Positions 57,690 to 64,000 of a stretch of DNA of 64,000 bases are shown piece by piece. The notes beneath the pieces are model-generated. The model did not search any database. It saw only the letters and a list, made by a program, of their open reading frames with translations, and was not told where the DNA came from. The stretch is from Chytridium lagenaria (Eukaryota; Chytridiomycota; Chytridiomycetes; Chytridiales; Chytridiaceae): positions 248,001-312,000 of the forward strand of contig JAHLKC010000007.1 of NCBI GenBank assembly GCA_025449115.1. Reading direction: 5' to 3'. The position numbers and the translations under genes are program-made. How positions within the stretch are numbered: the first letter of the stretch is position 1; each line of letters starts with the position of its first letter.

Positions 57690-60600
57690 AGCCGGATGCT
57701 TCAATTTGAAGTTTTTTAATACACTGTTATGCTTATAGTTTTGCAATTATTTGTTTGTTTGTGTTAATTCTTCTCTGAATCTTATATACCGAAGGCATGC
57801 GTGCTTAATCCACGTTGGAAACTAATATATTTGTCTGGGTTTATTTGGCTACATATAGGAGAAGTACCGGCATCAGTATCGTCATGTAACAAATGAAAAA
57901 CTAATATTCTCCTGGGTTGCGTGTCGGTTATCTTAAAACATACGGCGGTATGAAAGAGTGAGGATCTGGTTTAGCACCTCGGAATAATGTTAGGCGGTTG
58001 GAATAATAACTGTTGCCCTCATACGAATAAATATTGCTAATCACAATAAAATAGACTGTTTCTTATTTTCTTGTCTGCGATTTGGCTCTATTTAGATGAT
58101 TTTACTTATACATCTCTTTAACTTACTGATCGATTCAAAAAACAGGAATGCATTTATTCTTCATCATCTCACACAGTTCCACGGTATAGTTTCTCATGTC
58201 GATACAATAGATACAAAACAGATTTTGGTTGGAAAAGCAAACAATAACCACTTAACCCCGAGCTAGTATTCTCACATCAAGAAATGAGAAATGATAAAAC
58301 ATGAACCTTAAACAAAAGCAAAGAATTGCGCTAAACACAATACATACACAGATTGGTAAGAAATGCAAACGTTAACAAAACAACTTTAAACTATCTCATA
58401 TCTAAACAAAAAGTTGATAAAACTACAATAATAAAAAAAAAAGGAGGTAGTCTCTAACAAAAAATCACTCTGAAGCGAAATATGACAAAAAAACTAAAAC
58501 TAAAGCAACAACCACAATGCCTCAAGACACATGTTTATCATGTGTAAGGACATATGTCAGCATATGTCACAGCCACCGTGAGAAGCGAGAGAAGCTGAGA
58601 AGCGCCATCAAAAGGCGTTATATGGAAATATCCCATCAATTGTGAAGAATTACATTATTCACATGGCCTATGGCTCATAAGGACATTCCGTCTAAGTCCG
58701 TTGAGTTCCGTTATATCCCGCGTCGACGCGTATATTTACGCGTCATATTGAATCCTCCCTTCTTTTCCCTTTGGGTTTTTTATATATAGTTTTTCCCCAC
58801 GTTTATAGGGTTTTTATTGAAGGAGGTGGCGCGCATATGTGCCGTTTATGTGTCTGTGCATATGTTGTGTCTATTATTTATTTGTATTTTGTGTATTACT
58901 TTAATATGAGAGATTTCTTGATTTAATTTGTACCTTGTTGAATTAAGTAGTTGATATTGAGTTGATCCCCCATCCTCTATCACCACGCGCGTGGCCTCGC
59001 GGCGTGATCTCCCCTTCACTCTTAGTTGGATGACAGTTGACCCCTCTGCCCCCTTACCACCTGGTGAAGCTGCAATCCGGCCGTTTGAGATAGAAGGCTG
59101 TGGTGGAACCCCTCCTCATTCACAGTGTCCTTTAGTCAAGGCTTGGTCAGCTACATTCCACCTCTGGTGCTCTCCGACCCGATGATCAGGCGCTAACGGC
59201 AGGCAATGAGTGAGGTTACCCTGTTCTAAGCTCTGAGAGGCAAACGAGAGCCCATGTTCCAAAAGGTGCCATAGTAGGGTGGCATGGAGACTTATAGCCA
59301 TCCCCGATCGCCTGGAGACGATCTGGTGCTGATATTGGTTTAGAAGCAAGGTAAGTCGATAATGAAGATACTAAACACGTTCCCTTCTCCCTTAAATAAG
59401 CAGAATCTCGCGATCACTCACCCACACCATCGCCAAACATCATTAACATCACTTAGATTCAGGAGTACATCCTGTCCCTAGGTGCTCTGTGGACTTGCTC
59501 TGCTGGAGCAACTCCTTTACTCTTCTCCCCTACCCCCTAGTCGAAGCTAGGTAGGGAGGGATGGGTCAAGAGAAGATCACACAATTCTCAGCATCTGAGT
59601 GAGAAGTGCACTTTAAGTTCCCAGAGGACTTTTATTCGAAATGACTATAAAAGGGATCACTTTCCCCCTCCAAGTGGAAGTATCAGTTCAATCCTGTACT
59701 CTCTGCAATATCTATCGCGCATTCTCTCTAAACGTTAACACGTTGCCGTAGATCCCCTTATGCTGTCCCTCCCACTTCTTCCCTATTCCGCCTTTGCCCC
59801 AAAGAAAACAAATAAACAAACTTAAAATTGAAACCCGACTGTTGCTATCCGCCTTTTCCCCAAAGAAAAACAAATAAACAAACTTAACAAATAATTGAAA
59901 CCCCGACTTTTCCCAACACCAATCAAACCCCGACCTTATACGCCTTTAACGCGTCCATTAACAGCGCGTTCCCTACTCGTCACGTCGACGCGTTCAAACC
60001 GCGCACGCGACAATAAAGACCCATCGACACCTATAATAGACCTTTTCCCTAAGCCGTTGATTCCTGTCACACCGCCTAGGTTCTTTCTTCTCTTCATTAT
60101 TCGTTATTTCCACTCCTTTTCCATGATAAAACCTCGCGAGAACTGCAGAGCTGTACAGCGCAACAAATTGCAGCCGCAATTCCAACTCATAGCATGTATA
60201 TGGTTGATTGCGGCATGGCACAGTGAACCCTCCTCTACTATGGTCAAGGCTTGAATAGTAGAGGGCCAACGGGAGAACTTCACATATGAGCTTGTTTATC
60301 CTCACCACATTGATGCGGATATGGGGGGGTGTTGACAAATATACGACAGTCATCACGTGATTTTCTGTTCATGTGTAAATACTCTAAATGTGTAACTACA
60401 CTATATTATTATGTTCCTTTCTCGTATTTACATTCTCACATCTGAGCCAACTCAACCTCTTTGAGCTCAGATTGCTTTTCTTTCCTATACATATTTTACC
60501 TCCCATTTACATTAAATAAAGCGGTGGTTGCAGTTTCCAACATTTTCAACAAATCTACGAAAAATTGAGATTTATAACTTGGGTTTCAATTTAATATTTT

Positions 60601-60780
60601 TTTCTGACAGAAATTGTGTATATTTTCACACATGAAACATCAATAATAAAAAAAAAGGAGGTTGTGATGATTATTAGAAAAAAGAAAAAACAGGATTGGT
60701 GGATCACGTAAATCCATCATGTTTTAATAAACAATAAAACAAAGGATTCAAATGTTTAATCTTGTCATTAAACATCATTA
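57690..60780. other. long non-coding region with GC-rich island
   Basis: 3 kb without a credible gene. 57690-58550 is AT-rich spacer. 58550-59930 is a GC-richer island with a TATAAAAGGG box at about 59646, a hairpin CCCTAC...CTAG-TCGAAG-CTAG-GTAGGG at 59528-59556, and CpG-rich stretches around 58720-58745 and 58985-59010. It could be a solo LTR or another regulatory/RNA unit, and the ends are not resolved. 59930-60780 returns to AT-rich spacer. Confidence 0.5.
59787..59915 (+). repeat. tandem duplication of about 60 nt
   Basis: Two copies of a unit beginning CCGCCTTTGCCCCAAAGAAA (second copy CCGCCTTTTCCCCAAAGAAA), continuing CAAATAAACAAACTTAA and ending GAAACCCCGAC-like. The copies start at about 59789 and 59850. 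The second copy has an extra ACAAATA. Confidence 0.8.
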
Positions 60781-62001
60781 ATGGAAAGACAACGATTTTT
60801 TCATTTAAGTTGCAGTTCCCATTTCCCTTTTCAATTCCATCGCTTTTTCTCACACTGCAACTACACAGCAAAACCCATAATGAATACCTCAAATCACTTT
60901 GAGTCCTCCTCTGTACACTCGTCTTTAACTGAAGGCTTTGAACGGAACAGTGGCAAGGCCCTTCTACAAGAATTGTATAAATTATTCGCCATGATGAGTT
61001 TCCAAGACCCTGCCACCTCTGACTCAAATTCCTCGAAAAAGCTATTGAACCATCACAAAGCATCCAAAATCGTTAAATCCCACTATGGCGCTAGTTCTGG
61101 GGAAGCTGATATTGTTCTCTATTGCAACAAGCCCACAGAGCCGTACCGCCCACCCAGCCAAGATTATCATCACAAGATTTTTCCATTCACCATCACAGGG
61201 GCAACCTTTAATTCTACCCCAGACTGGGCCATAGCCATTGAATCCTTGAGGGCAGCGGAGGTGTACAAACACCCACTTACTCCAACAAATTCGATCAGTT
61301 TAATTGGAAAGGACAGTTCACACGATGCTCACCGTGCCACGGCAAATTTATATGTTGTAGTTGAAGCCTCATACTCCACTACAAATGTCGTTCGAAAATT
61401 AAAACAGCTCGAACTGCAATTAGCCTACCTTGTCATCAAATATCACTTGCTGAGAAATCCGAGCGGCGGTACGACTGTTCCAAGAAAACACGAAGCTTTT
61501 CAAATCTTCATCGCTAACGAGGTCCTCAAGCTCATTGCTTTTGCTGGAATTTCCCTAGCTCTGCCAGCTACACCTACCTTGCTTAGAACAGTTCAGGTGT
61601 TCTTGAATGACGGTCAGAATGATCTCCCTGCTGTTCAATCCCTTTTGAAAAATGGACGACTTTTATACTTTCCAGGAATCACGTATCCTGCTCGTCTTAA
61701 TGCTTTGGAAGAAAAGCAAGGGGAACTGAAAGGGGAGGTGAAAGAATTGAGAGGGGAGGTGGAAGAATTGAGAGGGGAAGTAAAGGAATTGAGAGGGGAG
61801 GTGGAAGAACTGAGAGGGGAGGTGAAAGAATTGAGACGGGAAGTAAAAAAATCGAGAGGGGAGCTGAAAGGATTGAGGAAAGCGATGAGAAAGGACGCAG
61901 AGCTATTGAGGAAAGAGAGGAGAGAGGAGGTGAAAATTTTGGGAGAGAAGATTGATAAGATGTACTCACATATGATGACGTCCGCCTCTGATAAATCTTA
62001 A
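60781..62001 (+). CDS. uncharacterised 406-residue protein with heptad coiled coil
   Basis: I do not recognise this family. The frame is intact, without introns or frame changes, unlike its neighbours. The start at 60781 gives MERQRFFHLSCSSHFPF; a second candidate start is MNTSNHFESS at 60880. Residues ~85-240 form a globular part: HYGASSGEADIVLYCN, TPDWAIAIESLRAAE, then NLYVVVEASYSTTNVVRKLK and QLELQLAYLVIKYHLL. The spacing of EADIVL and VVVEASYS recalls the D...(E)xK core of PD-(D/E)XK nucleases, with Ser in place of Lys; this is only a suggestion. Residues ~310-395 are exact heptads GEVKELR/GEVEELR encoded by a 21-bp repeat, a strong parallel coiled coil, followed by KAMRKDAELLRKERREEVK. 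The architecture (N-terminal enzyme-like domain plus oligomerising coil) resembles expanded, lineage-specific fungal families. Confidence 0.7.
   Translation: MERQRFFHLSCSSHFPFQFHRFFSHCNYTAKPIMNTSNHFESSSVHSSLTEGFERNSGKALLQELYKLFAMMSFQDPATSDSNSSKKLLNHHKASKIVKSHYGASSGEADIVLYCNKPTEPYRPPSQDYHHKIFPFTITGATFNSTPDWAIAIESLRAAEVYKHPLTPTNSISLIGKDSSHDAHRATANLYVVVEASYSTTNVVRKLKQLELQLAYLVIKYHLLRNPSGGTTVPRKHEAFQIFIANEVLKLIAFAGISLALPATPTLLRTVQVFLNDGQNDLPAVQSLLKNGRLLYFPGITYPARLNALEEKQGELKGEVKELRGEVEELRGEVKELRGEVEELRGEVKELRREVKKSRGELKGLRKAMRKDAELLRKERREEVKILGEKIDKMYSHMMTSASDKS
61726..61874 (+). repeat. 21-bp coding repeat (heptad coiled coil)
   Basis: About seven copies of a unit close to GGGGAGGTGAAAGAATTGAG+A, alternating GTGAAAG/GTGGAAG, in frame. 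It encodes G-E-V-K/E-E-L-R heptads of the preceding protein. Confidence 0.9.
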
Positions 62002-63140
62002 CACAGCTATTTTAATCCTACTTCACTTGCATGCTGGAGAAATGTTTCCTCGACACATCTCGTGACAAAACGAAAAACTATATGAATAAAAACATGGATA
62101 GGGTGTCTTTGACAAAGAAAAAAACGGTCTAAATATCACAGTCGAGATATATTAATATTGAAAATGGAAAAAGTGGATAAGATAAGCAAAGCAACAAGCG
62201 CGAGAGACAAATAAAAAACAACATTAAAAAAATGCTCCCCGCTAAAAATCTATATGAATGCAACATTGTTGCCCATCTCAATCTTCTTTCCGTCGGTCCA
62301 CCTCAAAAATATAATCATGTAACAAAAGGCGACTGCCAGCAGCTGCTGCACGGTCAAGATGAGGTACCAAGGAATTTAACAACACGCGTGATTTTCTCAT
62401 CAAATTGAATAATAGTGATCTAAAACTGTCAGCATTATCAAGTTCTTTAAAGAAAAGGAGATAGATTTGACAGTATCGGAATATTCAATTGGCGCGGAAA
62501 TGCCCATTCGAAACGTTATGCGCGTAGATACGTTTCGACTGTGCCTTAGCAGCGGCTTCCGCATGAAGACCAAAAGTATCGACATTCCGAATCGTGATGA
62601 ACACATCATAATTGATTTAAAATCTCGGTTTCCACGCTTCCGGTCCTCAATTGAACATTATGTTCCTCCCATTCGTAGTACTTGTGGTTACCTGAGGGGT
62701 ATTATACGTTATAGCAAGAGGAATGAATAACGCCTTGAGCATGTAACTAAGGATGGAGAGAACGGAATGGAACGGGCTGTATTCAGGCATGTCTCCGAAC
62801 GGAATGGAACGTGCTGTGTTCAGGCATATTCTTAAAAGTGGTACGTCATGAGCACGGGGAAAATGGCGACATCGAGAATGACAAGGCGAGACAAATGAGA
62901 GGGAGGCAACGAGGAAATATTTGCAGCGTTGTAGACGGAGAGGATGTTACGACCATCGAAGAAAGTGATGGCAAAAAACAAAGGCGACAAAGATTAACTA
63001 CATACCCCATAAAGATCTCGCTAACATATTCGGCAATCTTTACTGTCACCTACAGACGGATAGAACTTGACAATAATGATAGCGGAAATGTAGGCGAGAA
63101 GGTTATCGGTGATGGCGTTCACGCCCGGTATAATCTTTAA
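62002..63140 (-). other. coding-like fragments of an unrecognised membrane protein
   Basis: On the minus strand several frames read like protein without joining. They are FFDGRNILSVYNAANISSLP with LSRLVILDVAIFPVLMTYHF (about 62950-62815), SPFHSVLSILSYMLKALFIP (about 62790-62710), VFITIRNVDTFGLHAEAAAK (about 62605-62545), and IPWYLILTVQQLLAVAFCYM, IIFLRWTDGKKIEMGNNVAF before a stop at about 62250. The hydrophobic pieces suggest a multi-pass membrane protein, perhaps transporter-like. I cannot assign a family, and the piece order was judged by eye. It may be a gene with short introns and base errors, or a pseudogene. Confidence 0.3.
62768..62830 (+). repeat. short direct duplication (about 40 nt)
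   Basis: The phrase CGGAATGGAACGGGCTGTAT plus TCAGGCAT recurs as CGGAATGGAACGTGCTGTGT plus TCAGGCAT, about 36 bases further on. Confidence 0.7.
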
Positions 63141-63149
63141 AGAATGTGG

Positions 63150-63905
63150 AAACTTAAGGACTAATGAGGGAGGACACTAGAACGAACCTAAGGTTTACTC
63201 ACCTAGAGAACTTCTCGGTGTTCGCCGTCTAGAGAACGACATGACGAATAATTTGGTTGAAGGGCTGATTTCACGACAATATCCCTACGAATACGTTAAA
63301 CGTGATCCATAATAGCGGGACCAGGCATGGAGTTATCAGCACGGTCCTCGTGGTTCGTGGCAATATAATCCGGATAGCAAATAGAAGGAAGAGGCTTAAC
63401 CTTCATTTCGCTGTCTTTGGATATCGTACTCAAGACCTTTGCCTTCGTCATAGCATCGGCGAGGTTTGCACAATCCCAACCTCCAATAACGAGGTAGTTA
63501 AAAGTTGACCATGCAGGGAGAATCCGTGCTCTCGTCCAAACCAAGCTTAAGGGTAGACGATTGAGTGACAGAGCCACTGCAGTTAGTATTTTAAGGTCTC
63601 CTTTGTACGCCAAGTGATGTTGCGGCGGTTGGAGATGATGGAGGCGGTTTGAGTCTCCACTGTTGTGTCTACATCTAAATTTTGAGAGTAAAACCACCAA
63701 TTTTGAGAGTAAAACCACCTCCGATAGAACTGGCACCGATTCCTGAAGAGGAGGGACAATGTTGGCCAAATTCCCGACAGATTCCTTCTTTGTAATAACA
63801 ATCCTCTCGATATGTCTCCTCATAATTGCCGTCTTTGCTGGGTAAGAGGCTTCCATTTTCTTTACGATTTAATAACCCTTTCCAAATTCTTGAATACAGA
63901 TCTGT
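63150..63905 (-). pseudogene. INO1: inositol-3-phosphate synthase (INO1) remnant or badly broken copy
   Basis: INO1 converts glucose-6-phosphate to inositol-3-phosphate using NAD. In order on the minus strand I read: a damaged glycine-rich NAD site near 63690-63660 (DTTVETQT where WGGNNGTT is expected), then SIISNRRNITWRTKETLK, GSVTQSSTLKLGLDESTDSP, VIGGWDCANLADAMTKAKVL, VKPLPSICYPDYIATNHEDR, ADNSMPG, RRDIV, and VVL-stop-TANTEKFSR (family VVLWTANTERF). A possible IIPGVNAITDNLLAYIS follows after an intron-like gap. The conserved LPM(V/I)xPNDI segment is missing, a Trp is a TAG stop, and frames change about five times in 700 bases, a higher density than in other genes here. The C-terminal half (NTCEDS, lysine active site) was not found. 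I favour a pseudogene, but draft errors could contribute. Confidence 0.6.
63679..63719. repeat. 21-nt in-frame duplication
   Basis: ATTTTGAGAGTAAAACCACC occurs twice with a period of 21. On the minus strand it encodes GGFTLKI twice, at the place where the INO1 NAD-binding glycine loop should be. Confidence 0.85.
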
Positions 63906-64000
63906 GTTGATATACATTTAAAAACAACAATGAAAGATATTGATCACTAGGTACAGACATACCCCGTTCTCAACATAAATACAAGTACGAAAGAAAAGCA
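63906..64000. other. window end, no gene recognised
   Basis: AT-rich sequence upstream of the INO1-like remnant; nothing further identifiable in the last 95 bases. Confidence 0.5.

Overview
This is nuclear DNA of a fungus, most likely an early-diverging lineage such as a chytrid. The fungal markers are a Zn(II)2Cys6 regulator, a Ras-association/LRR/PP2C/cyclase adenylate cyclase, a PH-CRIB-kinase Cla4-type PAK, a Snc-type R-SNARE and a URC4-type uracil catabolism protein. Genes lie on both strands, with short GT-AG introns (about 40-100 nt) and short intergenic gaps. The early-diverging placement is an inference. It rests on a UBXN11-like SEP/UBX protein and on a Fanzor nuclease; Fanzor genes are known from chytrids.

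Layout. 0-11 kb: the 3' end of an acidic protein, a zinc-cluster regulator, a secreted SGNH/GDSL lipase (minus), a UBXN11-like protein and an F-box/ankyrin protein. 11.07-18.28 kb: an accessory block that I read as a mobile element. It holds an unrecognised ~900-residue protein followed by a Fanzor (eukaryotic TnpB-like) RNA-guided nuclease, and imperfect inverted repeats bracket it. 18.3-25 kb: a flavin-reductase-like protein, a HUT1/SLC35B1 nucleotide-sugar transporter, a PDCD2/TSR4 ribosome-biogenesis factor (minus), a JmjC-like cupin protein and a synaptobrevin (minus). 25.7-40 kb: a signalling cluster of adenylate cyclase (plus), PP6/Sit4 phosphatase catalytic subunit (minus) and Cla4/PAK kinase (minus). 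40-47 kb: URC4 (plus), ATG14 (minus) and a SIZ1/PIAS SUMO ligase (plus). 47-52 kb: a secreted zinc metallopeptidase with a long Lys/Pro/Gly tail encoded by a 78-bp minisatellite, next to a decayed paralogue. 53.6-57.7 kb: an F-box-like protein (minus) and mitochondrial ribosomal protein bL17m. 57.7-60.8 kb is non-coding and includes a GC-rich repeat-bearing island. 60.8-62 kb: an intact 406-residue coiled-coil protein of unknown function. 62-64 kb: broken remnants, including an inositol-3-phosphate synthase (INO1) copy.

Many clearly essential genes (Cla4, bL17m, R-SNARE, adenylate cyclase, HUT1) change reading frame by single bases inside conserved domains, often at homopolymers. The simplest reading is uncorrected indels in a draft long-read assembly. 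For that reason most interrupted genes are listed as CDS over their whole span rather than as pseudogenes. Exon boundaries are exact only where stated. The best candidate for an unusual system is the 7.2-kb Fanzor-bearing element.
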